Notes: a model not told the origin generated them from the letters alone. A stretch of 64,000 nucleotides of DNA from Henricia sp. BOLD:AAB3569 (GCA_037783545.1 JBBELK010000461.1:372001-436000); one strand, 5' to 3'. Positions 48,301 to 59,059 are shown, counted from the first letter of the stretch. Numbers and translations: made by a program.

Positions 48301-51300
48301 AATTTAACGTTTTTGGTAAAAATAATTAAATAAATAGTGTAGGATTTAAGGTCCTATAATACCTCATTTGGGGTTACCCGAAATTTTACTTCATGAGAAA
48401 AATCTGAAGTGGTACCTTTTGGGGAGAAATTCCAAACTGAATGTGCTTTCAAAAAAAAATGTTATTTAACACAAAAATCATGCATGGGTTTTTCAGCTTT
48501 TCTGAGGTATTACTAATAATGGTGGATACTTATATAGCGCACATGTCCACCCCACAGGGGTACTCCTGGCGCTGTTGCCATTATCACCACTGCCATCAGG
48601 AAATCACCAGAACCATTTCACTTCAACTAGGTGGCAACCTGGCCAAGGCGCACAACCCTATCAGCAGTATTGTGGCATTTCCCCTAAGAGCTCCCCATAT
48701 ATCGCTTGGGTTGACGAGGCAATTGAGATTAAGTGTCTTGCCCACGGACACAAACACGTTGGGACAAGTGGGGCTCGAACCCATAAACCTTCGATCACGA
48801 GCACAACTGTATACCCACTAGACCACACGTGCTCCATGTTTCTATGTAGCTGAAATTTCTAAAAGGTATTATATAATGCTGTTTAAAAGTTTTCCAATCA
48901 TGGAAATTCCTGGCGGTACTTTTATAACGCCTGGAAGACATTTTGTCTTTCATTCATTCTCCAATCTTAACAAACAACTTGAATTTCACCAAGCATGAAC
49001 CAATGTCACGCAAACTTTAAAAAGTCAATGACCGAACTTCTGTATGTTGTTTCCGTTTTTAATGGCAGTTACAAAACTCTGGTGAGAATTCTAATTAATA
49101 TGTAGTCGCATGTACACTGTAATCCTCCTTTCTTAGGAATTAATACGGGGAACAGGTGCATCCGCACAAACAGAACACTCATCTCATCTCATCATAACAA
49201 ATCATAGCTCTGCAAGTTGAGTAATTACCAAAGTGCTTCATCCTCACGAGGGATTGATGCAATACGGCTTCCTGTCTGGCCAAACGGCTAAAAGCCACTT
49301 TTAATTAGCAAAACTTTTCAAAAGTTCCAAAACTACTTGATAATACGAGATCTGAACAATACTTCATGATTGGGAGATTTCAACACACCTCTCAAGGTTT
49401 AATTTGTTGTAGCAGGCAGGGAACAATGAGTATTTTTTAGTCTTAGATCTCCTTACATGTACAACAAAGGTACTCGAGACATTAAAAGCAATCTTTTCCT
49501 ATCTTCTATAAGGAAATAAAAACTCCTGGACTATAAGGAGATGAGATGGCATGGGGATTAAGTTGGGAGAAAAACAGCCTGGCACACAATGAGGAAGATT
49601 TCTAATTAGTGAAACTTGGCACGATGACGGCACTGTGGAACATCGTTAATAAAAGGTCCTTGACACTTTGCAGATTACCTTGTTATATGAGAAATCTTGT
49701 ATTATTAGGAATGAAATCGATGAAGAACAAGGAATTGGAACCTTATAAGCAGAATGTTGTATTAATTAAGAGTGTAGATTATCAAGGTTCATGTACATCT
49801 TAAATTAACTCACTTTCCAAAGCACACACAGTCATTTATAAAACAAAGTTCTATTAACAGGATTTAACATTACATGTTACAGTCGCCCGCTGTAGGACCA
49901 TTGAACCGGCCATTCGCCATCGGCATGCCCGGTGGTCAAGTGGTTAAGACATCTGCCTACACTATGCAGGAGGTCGTGTGCTTGAGTCTTTAGCGTGTCC
50001 TCGGTATAGTGCATGACGCGTCGTAATGGGCAAACATTCTTCCATTTATCAGGCTTTAACATGTTTTGGCACTGTATTTAGCTTAATTTTAAGTCGGGAT
50101 AAAGCTCATCAAAGCACAATGCAAAGGTAGCGACACTGGGAATCACATTTATGTGGAAAAGGCTGTTTTTACACCAACTGAACAGTATAAAGAATGAACT
50201 GTGCTTGAAGAAAAAAGGAAAAGAAAAAGCACACTCCTTGATTCTGCTTCAAGAGCACAGATCATAAATACTGCAGCAAGTCAGTGCAATTTTATCCTTA
50301 ATTACAGCTTCAATTATTAAACTGTGACACAAAGTGCAGTGCTAAAGTGTCAATTATGCAGAGTGTCGGTACAAGTCTTCCCAGTTTGTATCCAAGAAAA
50401 TCTGGAATCAAATGAGGAGCTCTGTTACAGTGTGAAATAGACACTTATGGAATGCAGTTTCAATCTAATTTGCAGGTGAGCCTATTGTACTTGGATGTAT
50501 GGTATGGAATGCATTACAACAGTGCTAATACATTTGGGCCAGTCACTACCGAATAGTGTTTGAAATACATCTTATTTCAAACATCCAAGGCCTCTGTTTT
50601 GTTTCTTTTGTAGGGCTGTGCAAATTTGAATAATTTACTATTCAAATATTCTAATTAAATATTTAGGCATAATCGAATATTGAATAATTATACCCTTTGT
50701 GTGTATAACACTGACAGGCTGAGATTAACCCTTTAGTGCACAGTTGCTAACGACCGCCCAAAACAATAGACTTCCATTTGATTAAACTAATATAAAACCG
50801 ACATTCTCAAACCACGACAAATCAGTTATTTTAGCCCAATGTACGTAGGGATCAAAGTTTCTTTCCTCAAAATATAACTCATGTAAACAAACATCCCACC
50901 TGTCCTCAGACCGACCACCCCATCACCCCCCAAAAAAACCCCACCCCCCATTTGAGCCTCCGCCTCACACCCGTCCTGCACCCCGTCTCCCCTCTTACAA
51001 TATCTTAGGGACCATTAGAAATGGTACGTGTACGGGAAACATATGCGACTCGGAAAAACTGGGTGGTTATATCACAAATTTGTGTGGTTATTCACAAAAT
51101 GGGCGTGTGTGTTCATGGGCATATTGATGTGAAATTGTCAGTACTTAAGTTGTTTCACAAAAAAATAACCACGCAAAATGGTGATATAAACACCCAGTTT
51201 TTCCCAGCCGCATACGTTTCCCGTACGCGTACCATTTCTAATGGTCCCTAAAATTTGTTTGAGGGGAGAGGGGCAGGTGGAACTTGAATCCCTTCTGAGT

Positions 51301-54300
51301 TGCCTTAAAGCTAGTAAATCAATTTGAAATATATACCGAGCAGCGAGAGAAAGGCAAAAATTGTCTGCACTTTTTGATTAAACAATTATTGGGAAGAAAA
51401 CCCAGTTAATCTGAGAGTGGGAATCTTCAGCTTCATGCAGTCATTCCCAAAGGAGCTGTTGTTTGAGTATTTTTATGTTAATTTAATTACAAAAAAAAAA
51501 AAAATTCAAACTTTGATAAAACTGAAAATTTGCATTTCTTTTGTTGCTCGATATAGGATTCTTGCAGTCTATTCTATCCATGGCTCAGCCAATAGAGCTT
51601 CTGCACCGGCGGCCATGACAGGGGGCAGGCTTTCTTATTTAAATGATGCAACAATAGAACCACAAAGCACCTACTCATGCATGGCACACGGTGACAATGT
51701 TACTGCCCCCTGTCATGGCCGCCGTGCAAAGACTCTATATCTTGAACCTTGTATTTTTAAAAATAAAATATAAGGCAAAATTACAACTGAAGAGCTCAAA
51801 CACTGCAATAATGTCTTGGGATTGGTTCTCATGGAAAGATTGAGAAAGCCATGAAATACACCCAAGACAGCTGGACAAATAGAAAACACAAATGACCCAT
51901 GGGTCCAGTATGTAAGGGTATGAATCGTGTCGGTCTAAACAGACTTGGCTTTAATGAAAAGAACATGAACTTTCTTTATGATGGCGCCATGGGATATATG
52001 GTTTTGAAGTACTAGGGCTACACATACACACATTTCATTATTAAGGCCCTTAATAAAATGAAAGATTATCATGCTAAAAAGACTGGAGATTATTCAAGTT
52101 TTATATCAAGAGTAGTCTTTTTCTACTTTTATATTTTCCTTACAACATGAAGGAACCAAAAACAAATAATTTAAAATTACAAAAAATAGGAACCAACCGG
52201 TGAAAGATTAGGAGAAAAGCATAGGCAACATGTAGCTGTTATGACCTACAATTTTGTTTCCTGCCTATTTTGGTTTTTGCGTTCATTGGCTGTCTATTTG
52301 ACTATCGTATCTCGCCACATCGGTAGCAACGATCGAAGTGGGATATCTTTTTCTGATGATGGAAATCAAGTCTTGGATCCGGAGATGATGACCCACAAAG
52401 ATAGGATCTATCTCTTCATGTCTTTCTTCACTCCTTAAGAAGGCCAGTTGATAATAGGATTGCATCTACACCAGTGGGTAAGAGAGGCTGCACTGCAGTG
52501 ACTCACTGCCCCAATTTGTTACAAAAATGAGTTTGAAAATGTCACACAGCCTTGGACGAGTTTTTGCGAGCATAACTAGAAGGGGTGTTTCAAAATCAAA
52601 TGAAATTTCGAGTGTATGCCCTTTAACAGGCTGTTTATTAGTAATAAATGTTACACCTGTATTTATGAAAGTGTTGGGTACATTGCCAAAATTAAATAAT
52701 ATATAATTATTTTGAAACATCCCACAAATCGGCAGCAGATCCAGACTCATTAAAGGCACAGACTCGTCAGCAATGCGCGAGCGCCAAATTCGTGCCACGA
52801 ATTACGCAGCTCTATAGCAAAAGCATGGAGCTGCGTATTTCGTGGCACGAATTTGGTGCGCGCGCATTGCTGACGAGCCTTTGCCTTTAAAATACAAAAA
52901 CACAATGCAAATTCGAAACGAATGCCGTCTGAAATTTTCAGGTACCCCCAGAATTTCCATTGTATTTTCATAATTTAATGAGCATGTTTCTGCCGCTGAA
53001 TTATAGTTATACTCACAAAAACACGACCCAGGCTGTCCGACATGCGACTCATTGTCGCAGAGCATCCCAATTTAGTCACCTCCTAATTAACAAGGTCTAT
53101 TCTGTACAAATCAAATTCCTTGGGAATTTGCTGGAAACTGGAGGTTGCCTTTTTACACCTGATTGCCTAGCCTTGCCAATTTCCCACATACTGCTCTTAA
53201 ATTAGCTCCGTCTGCCACGGTTTGAGGGCGAGGAAAATAAACCCGAATGGTTATATAATTAGTTTGTTCCGTTGTACCTTATAACAGTTAACATGTAGAT
53301 TTTATTTTTTTCCCATGTTTCACTGTACATTGACTGGCCAAGCTTTAAGAATTTGTGAACATGTCTCTGGTCAGACCGAAGTTCCGGAATTGATGCGGCG
53401 ACACGTTGTTTTCTTTTTCCCTCCATCGCACACAAATTCCTACACAGTAAGGCCTATAGTAAACGTGCAGAGCCCTCACAACACTAAATGTTCTGAGAGG
53501 TTTTTACTCCACAAACAATGCGCGGAAATAAGTGGCATATTTCAGTATTCAGGTCAGCTCAGACACGCTCTAATTCACAATCGTAATCGTTTGGCCTAAA
53601 AGTCAAGTGATTGTGAATGCAAATACACAGGCCAATTTTAAAGAGCTATTTAAGAGAGGCCTAAGCAGTGTGTGCAAACTAGCTACAATTATTGTGTTTG
53701 GGTCAATTCTGCTTTTTTAAACTGCATACATAGCTTCACTTGTTTTCAACAATTATGTCTCTAGTTAAAAATGGAAGATTTCTTTTTCTTTTTTACCGTT
53801 AGGTTTCGGACATTTAGTTTCCAAAATATGAAACCAGATAGGAAAATCAAAATAGGATTTCTTAAAGTTTGGTATCAAGTCCCGATCCTGGTGGTTTTCT
53901 CATAAAGGGGCCATCTGCAGATTCTCGTAGCAATCCTGGAAATTCTGTACGACAGTCATTTCACATTTATGATCTGATTTTGGGGGTCGTCGAAAGTTGT
54001 CAACATTTTTACAGTTCTACAGAGCGTAGTTCTACAGACCCCTCCTTCCCCACGAAATACTACTTTTCAACATTTGTTGTCACTACCATGAAATGTCATC
54101 AGTTTACAGTGCATGTAAAGTTCTACGCGGCCCTTGAATGCCCCTCCCCCATTCCTATGCTTTGTAAAACCATGAAAATGTTGACAGCCCCTAAATCAGA
54201 CCATCAAAATTCCCACGATAACTACATGTACACGCATCGGCAGATGGGTCAATAACAAAACCTCTGAGGGTATTAAAGGCGCAGTAACATTGTCCTTGTA

Positions 54301-57300
54301 TTTTGACGAGGCTTCCCTAGAGCGGTTATCAACCCTCTTCACTCACTACAAAGCTCAACTGAATCTCCTAGAGTGATAATCTTTATCAGCCAAGGTGAGA
54401 ACGAAGGGAGGAAGGGAGAACCGAGGGTTGAATGGCTTAATGAATTCACATCATGTTTTTCAGCAGGAGATTTACATTTTGAGCCTGGAGTTGTCAACAT
54501 GATACACAGTTGAGCGATGGATTTTTAGAGAATTGTGGAGTGAGGTGCAGGGAAAACATGGGGAAATAAACAAAAATATGCAGGCGAGTATAGGGCAAGA
54601 TCCACAGTGAAAGTGTAAGGCTGTGGAATGTGTAGTCAAAACTCGATAATAAGAGCATTGTTGATACAACTAACAGTGTTTATAGCAAGGAAAATCTTTA
54701 GTTCTTAATTTATATTCCTGATAATACAAGGTTCCTGTTATAACAAGATGTTGTAATCCCTTTCTAACGATAAATATTTCATAAAATGATGAACACAAAG
54801 TTCTACCCAGCATTGATTGGGAGGGGGGAAAAGCAGACTATAACCGTGTCCGCATTGGACTTGTTTTTCGGCACGGGAAAATTAACCAAGACTGTGGCTT
54901 GCAAAAGATAGAATTCTCTTACCTTGAGTTGTTTGGTCTTGTCCTTCATGGTCTGCTGATAGATTTGTAACTGTTCAGCAACCTCGGGACCAGGCTGTCT
55001 TGCCAGAATATGCTTCAGTTCAATGTACAGCTTTTCTTTCTCCTATTGGTTGATAAAATAAGATTGTTTTAATGTTTGGAAAGCAGTACAAAAGGTCCAC
55101 AAACGCATTTTTAGTGAAGATTCCAAGGAATGTTTTGCCAAACACCGGACAGTTATCAACAGTTTGATAACTGACATTAACCCAACACTGTACAAAATAT
55201 ACCAGCCATGTGATTCGCTTAGCTTTTTGGCAGAACAGCTTTGGCAACAACTGTTTTGTTTAAAAACAATCTATTACACCTTGCGCATGGTGGAATGCAA
55301 TGCACACTTCACATTTAGACCGTATCAACATGAACTGGATCAAGAGCACTATAAGTACCAAGTCATTATTTATGATACCACAGGCCATTGCCTGTACTAT
55401 GTACACGACTCTAGATCATGAGGTACAACTGATACAGTCGTAATAACATGCAGTGTTTACAATCAAAACACGCCTTCTGGCTTCTGACGAATACTTGTTT
55501 GCAAATTGTCTGGAGGATGCCGTGTCCAGAAATCAATGAAAAGTAAAATATATCTTTCAGAATCATCTTGTAGGTGCTATATAGCTATAGCTATAGGACC
55601 CTTCCAACTTCTGCCAATGGTAGTGTCTATTTTCTGAATCATCTCAAACCATGCCACACCCATCCACACCAAGCCACGCCCACACACACCAAGCCACACC
55701 AAGCCACACCCCACACAACAAGCCACGCCCCCCCCCCCCACCAAGCCACGCCCACAGCCACACCCACACACACCAAGCCACGCCCACAGCCACACCAAGC
55801 CACACCCCACACACCAAGCCACGCCCCCCCCCCCCCCCCCCCCCACCCCCCCTCCCCCCCACACACCAAGCCACACCCACAGCCACACCACCCATACCAA
55901 GCCACACCCACCTGTATAAGCAGTTCTTTCTCCACCACTTCTTCCGTCTTCTGAATGAGTCGTCGTTGGAGTGTCTGTATTTTCTGAATCATCTCATATG
56001 TGCTGGGGTCAGACCCTTCCAGTTTGCGCCAGCGGTGGATGTTCATGGGGTTCTCAAGTTCTTCCTCAAGAGCCTTGCAACGAGTCCGCTCCCGAAGAAG
56101 CTCCCGTTGGAGATGATAAACTTCGCGTCTGAAAGACGAACAAGATAATTGCCGAGTGCCGCTTTGTTTAAATTACATTTAAGAAAAGATTGCTGCAGTT
56201 ATAAATCATTTGAGCCCCCATGTGAGATGAGATTTTGATACCTTATCATGTCACATATTTTATTCATTACCATTCTGAAATTTTGCACTCTCAATCCATA
56301 AATTTACAATGATATCGTCAAAAAACCACCGATGTTTTGCAAACCAATTTATCCATTCCCTAAAGCAGTGCAGTGATCACACCAACCTTTTTGCTTCCAC
56401 ATCCAAATTGGAGATTGCAAATTTCCTGTTTTGTTCCCACGGATTGTATTTTGGGGAGGTATTTTATACGATTGTTAGGTTAGAGCGAAATCTATTTTCT
56501 GGAAAAAAAATCTTAACAAGCTCCTTTAAAAGGCAGAAACGAGAGTTCCCAATTTCCAGAAACGAATGATAACCAATACTGAAATACATGTAGATTGACA
56601 CAACCAGACTAAACAATGTAAACTATACTTATTGGCATGGTGCCAGATGATTTTAAACCGCTTGATGGAACACAAATTAGACTGGAAACATCTCGGTCAG
56701 CAATTCAGATTTGATGAAGCTAGTTTAAAGGCCCTACAATGTTGCAAGATAAAACTTTTACAGATTCGTGGAATAAGAGTGTAACATATCTAAGGAAGAA
56801 TGTTGGTAAACTAGCCTGAAGACATTTTAGCTACATAGATGCATCAATGCTTCAGAAAACCTTGAAAATCTATATATGGATTTTGTGTACTTAAATGGTA
56901 AAAAAGTAAACCACCTTCGGTTGTCAATTTCCAGCATGAGATACCATTTTAGGCGGAAATAAATTCATGTGGTGTCTGTTACCATTGCTATCAACACTTT
57001 GAGTAAGGTTTTTCTTGTTAACTCATGAAAAACAAAATTGGGTCATTGCAAATGATACAATGGGCCTTTAAGACAAGATTGAAAATTAATGCTGCTTGAA
57101 TAAATACAGTGTATTTCAACACTTAGGAAAACATGTTTTACAGTAAGCATTCCGTACCGGAGATCATCCACATTAGCGACGCTTTTGTTCAAGATGTTTT
57201 TCTCCCTCCTGAGTTTCTTAATCTCCAGTTTAAGAAGCCGTACATCTTCAAGACGCTGTCTGTACTGCGTTTCTCCCTTGGCTAATGTCGATTGTTGGAT

Positions 57301-57381
57301 CTTAATCTTCTCATACAAGAGGGCTAACTCATCGTTACGTCGCACCAACTGGGTGCCGAGGATATCACGCTCGCTGATCAC
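42185..57381 (-). CDS. CFAP58: CFAP58 (CCDC147), C-terminal 273 residues in five exons
   Basis: Cilia- and flagella-associated protein 58 is a long coiled-coil protein of motile cilia and sperm flagella; in mammals its loss disrupts the sperm flagellum (known of the family). Five minus-strand exons (57158-57381, 55912-56128, 54923-55042, 48133-48266, 42185-42311) join with GT-AG introns of phases 2, 0, 0 and 2 into one open frame ending in TAG. They encode heptad-like, charged helix sequence with family hallmarks: ISERDILGTQLVRRNDELAL, EIKKLRREK, HRWRKLEGSDP, LARQPGPE, SELNMYESQ and a closing GPRFTGGGFNL. This is about the last third of a protein of roughly 870 residues. The upstream exons lie beyond the right edge, because nothing between 57382 and 64000 continues it. 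Two introns are 5.8 and 6.7 kb and full of repeats. No frame damage is seen. Confidence 0.95.
43052..43385. repeat. Inverted-repeat element K (about 334 bp)
   Basis: Left end ATTACGGAGTTTTCGAT then TGGACGACGGA; right end ATCCGTCGTGCAGATCGAAA then ACTCCCTAAT. About 28 bp per end, with a GC-rich interior. The 78-residue open frame at 43041-43277 covers the left end and is not a gene. Confidence 0.8.
43800..45060. repeat. Inverted-arm composite element (about 1.26 kb)
   Basis: Left arm (43800-44060) and right arm (44880-45060) are inverted relatives. Both, read inward, start GGGGGCAGCG, contain CCATTTTAGACTTATTTCAA then GTC, an AGGCCAAAAAAAA block and CCCTATTTT-type sequence. The about 800-bp middle has a tandem array and a 167-residue open frame (44315-44818) without recognisable domains. 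Either a foldback DNA element or two opposed copies of one repeat. Confidence 0.65.
44370..44480 (+). repeat. About 18-bp degenerate tandem repeat (ATAGTRCGGCGAAAWTNCGC)
   Basis: Five or so imperfect units of ATAGTGCGGCGAAAATACGC type. On the plus strand this gives IVRRKYA peptide repeats, which explains part of the open frame across it. Confidence 0.75.
45101..45158. repeat. Small palindrome related to repeat J
   Basis: AAAGGCCCACTGTATGACTT and the inverted AGCAAATGATGCACTGGGCC then TTTAA form a 58-bp hairpin. Read in reverse its first 24 bases resemble the start of repeat J (TTAAAGGCCCATTATATCAT). Confidence 0.65.
45902..47660 (+). repeat. 81-bp minisatellite array, about 22 units, with higher-order repeats
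   Basis: The unit starts GAGGCTATGGCAGTGGCAAG and contains GAAGCTGTATTGTGACAAAC and AAAATGATTGATTTTAGGCA. Some units lack one G and are 80 bp. Variant marks (TGACAAACTG against TGTTAAACTG, GTGAAAGATG, GAGTAAGAAG, GAGTGGTTTT) recur in the same order about 643 bp (8 units) and about 404 bp (5 units) apart. Reading frames across the 27-codon unit are artefacts. Confidence 0.95.
48070..48111 (+). repeat. MITE family H, single arm
   Basis: GATTGCCCCTAAGATGGCTG then CCTGTGCAAGGGTTCTATAG resembles the right arm of 36758-36907 and 51591-51738 (CTGTCATGGCCGCCGGTGCA). It ends about 20 bp inside the intron from a CFAP58 donor site. Confidence 0.5.
48133..48266 (-). CDS. CFAP58: CFAP58 exon (residues 188-232 of the visible part)
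   Basis: Acceptor CTTGTTTCAG, then GMASELNMYESQVQEYKYEI, ERLARELQEVKKKYYAQKRK, EQQG and a split Arg codon before the donor GTGAGTG. The helical heptad-like pattern is uninterrupted. Confidence 0.95.
48520..48840 (-). repeat. tRNA-derived SINE, about 320 bp
   Basis: On the minus strand the head GTGTGGTCTAGTGGGTATAC (A box) and ATGGGTTCGAGCCCCAC (B box) is followed by a body with GGGCAAGACACTTAATCTCA. The 3' end is GCGCTATATAAGTATCCACC then ATTATT. This head-body-tail order is that of a classical marine-invertebrate tRNA-SINE, and the copy looks nearly full length. Confidence 0.85.
49922..49995 (+). repeat. Degenerate tRNA-like sequence
   Basis: GGTGGTCAAGTGGTTAAGAC (A box) and CGTGTGCTTGAGTCTT (weak B box) are spaced as in a tRNA with a variable arm. 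The B box has lost its canonical GGTTCGA core, so this is probably a decayed SINE head. Confidence 0.55.
50613..50700 (+). repeat. Possible decayed hAT-type element end
   Basis: TAGGGCTGTGCAAATTTGAA followed by repeated ATTCAAATATTC and CGAATATTGAATAA resembles hAT-type MITE ends. No partner end or 8-bp duplication was found, so this is tentative. Confidence 0.35.
51005..51251. repeat. MITE family L (247 bp, long hairpin)
   Basis: TTAGGGACCATTAGAAATGG then TACGTGTACGGGAAAC is mirrored by GTTTCCCGTACGCGTACCAT then TTCTAATGGTCCCTAA. The arms continue through AAAACTGGGTG and CACCCAGTTTT and ATATCAC/GTGATAT. A single copy in this window; the open frame across it is a by-product. Confidence 0.9.
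51591..51738 (+). repeat. MITE family H, copy 3 (148 bp)
   Basis: AATAGAGCTTCTGCACCGGC then GGCCATGACAGGGGGCAGG is mirrored by CTGCCCCCTGTCATGGCCGC then CGTGCAAAGACTCTAT. This is the best-preserved palindrome of the family. Confidence 0.88.
52750..52890. repeat. MITE family B, copy 3 (TTAA-bounded, 141 bp)
   Basis: TTAA then AGGCACAGACTCGTCAGCAA then TGCGCG is mirrored by CGCGCATTGCTGACGAGCCT then TTGCCTTTAA, with AAATTCGTGCCACGAATT beside the centre. Inverted arms span nearly the whole element. Confidence 0.88.
54923..55042 (-). CDS. CFAP58: CFAP58 exon (residues 148-187 of the visible part)
   Basis: Acceptor ATCAACCAATAG, then EKEKLYIELKHILARQPGPE, VAEQLQIYQQTMKDKTKQLK, then donor GTAAGAG. 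Exactly 40 codons, phase 0 at both ends. LARQPGPE is strongly diagnostic of CFAP58. Confidence 0.96.
55597..55646 (-). pseudogene. Permuted fragment of the adjacent CFAP58 exon
   Basis: 55623-55646 (TGTCTATTTTCTGAATCATC then TCA) matches exon positions 55972-55996. 55597-55622 (ACCCTTCCAACTTCTGCC then AATGGTAG) matches 56012-56038. On the minus strand the pieces read EMIQKI then, in another frame, HWQKLEGS, whereas the exon has HRWRKLEGS before EMIQKI. The order is swapped, as at the joint of a former tandem duplication of about 60 bp of exon. No splice sites or open frame join it, so it is not used as an exon. Confidence 0.75.
55647..55910 (+). repeat. CCACACC / AAGCCACGCC imperfect repeat with poly-C runs
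   Basis: Imperfect units ACCAAGCCACACC and ACCAAGCCACGCCCACAGCC, with three poly-C stretches. In the CFAP58 transcript it is G-rich and begins right at the 5' splice site. The Pro/His-rich and Gly/Trp/Val-rich open frames across it are artefacts. Confidence 0.92.
55912..56128 (-). CDS. CFAP58: CFAP58 exon (residues 75-147 of the visible part)
   Basis: Acceptor TTCGTCTTTCAG, one base finishing an Arg codon, REVYHLQRELLRERTRCK, ALEEELENPMNIHRWRKLEG, SDPSTYEMIQKIQTLQRRLI, QKTEEVVEKELLIQ, then donor GTGGGTG. It is 217 bp long and ends in phase 0. HRWRKLEGSDP and KTEEVVEKELL are family signatures. Confidence 0.96.
56245..56530 (+). repeat. Dispersed repeat I, copy 2
   Basis: Same orientation as 30330-30640, sharing CCATTCTGAAATTT, ATGATATCGT, GTGCAGTGAT and GGGAGGTATTTTA blocks. 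Lies inside a CFAP58 intron. Confidence 0.75.
56893..57071 (-). repeat. Dispersed repeat J, copy 2
   Basis: Reverse copy of 19834-20005, ending TGGGCCTTTAA. It sits 86 bp from the CFAP58 donor at 57157. Confidence 0.8.
57158..57381 (-). CDS. CFAP58: CFAP58 exon, most upstream in the window (residues 1-75 of the visible part)
   Basis: Acceptor CCAATCTTTAAG, then VISERDILGTQLVRRNDELA, LLYEKIKIQQSTLAKGETQY, RQRLEDVRLLKLEIKKLRRE, KNILNKSVANVDDL and a split Arg codon before donor GTACGG. Starts in phase 0 and is 224 bp long. The match to vertebrate CFAP58, as I know it, is nearly continuous here. The preceding exon, expected to end in a sequence like KKELDQ, is not in this window. Confidence 0.96.
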
Positions 57382-59059
57382 CTTAAAGATTGGAAACAAA
57401 GGAGAATACAACTGATAGTTTAATCTAGAACAACTAGTAAAAAACTACCGTATATTAGACAGCCAAGACTATACTTTCAAGCAAATGGCTTTATCTTGTA
57501 GCAAAATAAAAGAAACAAACTGTCAAGTTGTTCCATGGAGATGACTTATGACCCAAAAGGCAACAAATAGTGTGACAACATACTTTTCTAAAAACCTTCT
57601 TGTTCAAATTTCCTATATACGTATGTAACCTGGACAGACAAACATGTCACAAATTGTCTGTCTTCATTACATATGTTCCATGGGGAAATTTGTAACTGTA
57701 GGGAGGTTTTAGAAGGGCATTTTGTAACACTATTTTTCACCCTTTTGGGACTTACGTTATCCTCTTGAAACAACTGATTTTTTTTTTTGAAACAAGATAA
57801 AGAGATTTTTATGAAAATATTGTCTTGTTTCCCAAATGAATCCCTTTACCAAGGAAAGACCCAATAACATTGTGGATTATTACATTTTTACCCCTGGTCA
57901 AAGTTTCAAACAAAGTAAAGAAAATATGACAACTTGGGATTCGAACCAAGGTCCTCTGAACTTATGTGCAACATCCGGCACTATACCAACTGAGACACCC
58001 AACCCTATGTCATCTTAACTTTTCAGGTATCATTGCCCAGGAGGATTTTTTGTTTCTATTTTTAAATTTTTGTATTCTTTCTGGCAGTAAAACCAATGAC
58101 TCCGTGTACATCTTACTACTTGTAAGTTTGAAGAAACGAGTTAAGAGAGGACAGTGAAGAAATGCTCAGTTTTAGAGAGAAAATATTTACATATGAGTAA
58201 AGAAAAAACCAACAAAATCACATAAAGACTGAAAACCTAATCCACATAATCTGAGTCACAGAGGTACAAGGAGATATATAAAGTGCCGCTATAAGTAAAG
58301 AGGTATATTATATGCCAACCTGATTCCCATGACATCGTCAAAATCATAGTCAAATTTTTAATCAAGATGCTCACACACGCACTTCCCTTAGAGCAAACAA
58401 AACACAGCACTTGAAAATATCAAATTCAATTCTTAATCTTTGACGGCACACTGCCAGGAATAAACGGCCAAATATCAATGAACTTATGGCCAAGGCGTAC
58501 GTATTTGCTTTCTCCTCGACTTTGGTTTCATCCACCCATCAGTCACGATACGGCGTAATTACGCAACCAGACGCCCCTACATGTTTTCCCAGCACTCTGG
58601 TTATTTGCCGGGAGTAGCAGAGTGTCACCTCTGATTTTCATGATGGCTCCGTGCTTTGTTTGGGCCCACAGGTGAACAAGCTTGAAAATTACGGTTTCCG
58701 TGATCAAAGAAAAACAATTTCGTCTGGATCCTCGCATCACGATGGATAAGGAAAGAATTAATATTGATTTCCTGTGACCAGGTGACTTTCCCCAAATGAA
58801 AACCTGAAAGGGGACTTTAATGAACCATGCACACACGACAATATTATCCCAACCTGAATTACAAATTAGAAACTGGCGGTATTGGATCTCGGTAGTCCAC
58901 GAGATAACGGATTAGGATGAAGGGGATACAGATCAGGTCAATGTTGGTCAGGAAATTGTTCTCAACCCTCCAATCTGTCACTCAAAGGTTGCACGGGCTT
59001 CAAATCTTTTGAAAGTAGCTTTTAATCACCTCTCTTTTTTTGGCATTCTAAACCAGTAG
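57382..59059. other. Start of the upstream CFAP58 intron; one tRNA-like repeat, otherwise nothing seen
   Basis: Apart from the tRNA-like repeat at 57925-58015, no exon or structured repeat is recognised. Confidence 0.6.
57925..58015 (-). repeat. tRNA-related SINE-like repeat
   Basis: The minus strand has GTGTCTCAGTTGGTATAGTG (A box) and CTTGGTTCGAATCCCAAG (a perfect T-arm and B box), then GTTGTCATATTTTCTTTAC. The acceptor stem does not pair, so it is not a functional tRNA. Confidence 0.7.

Larger units (their letters stand above)
48267..54922 (-). other. CFAP58 intron (6.7 kb) with repeats
   Basis: Contains a tRNA-derived SINE (48520-48840), a tRNA-like fragment (49922-49995), a possible hAT-type end (50613-50700) and three palindromic elements (51005-51251, 51591-51738, 52750-52890). 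About 52.9-54.9 kb shows nothing recognisable. No other exon found. Confidence 0.85.
55043..55911 (-). other. CFAP58 intron (869 bp) with exon remnant and C-rich tract
   Basis: Runs from the donor at 55911 through the CCACACC-rich tract (55647-55910) and a displaced exon fragment (55597-55646). The remaining sequence near the acceptor has no recognised feature. Confidence 0.85.
56129..57157 (-). other. CFAP58 intron (1.0 kb)
   Basis: Mostly occupied by dispersed repeats I (56245-56530) and J (56893-57071); nothing else recognised. Confidence 0.85.

Noticed and set aside
55574-56148. Pro/His-rich (plus) and Gly/Val/Trp-rich (minus) open frames
   Set aside because: Produced by the CCACACC and poly-C tract; the real coding frame here is the CFAP58 exon at 55912-56128.
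57925-58015. Functional tRNA gene
   Set aside because: The T arm is perfect but no acceptor stem can be formed.
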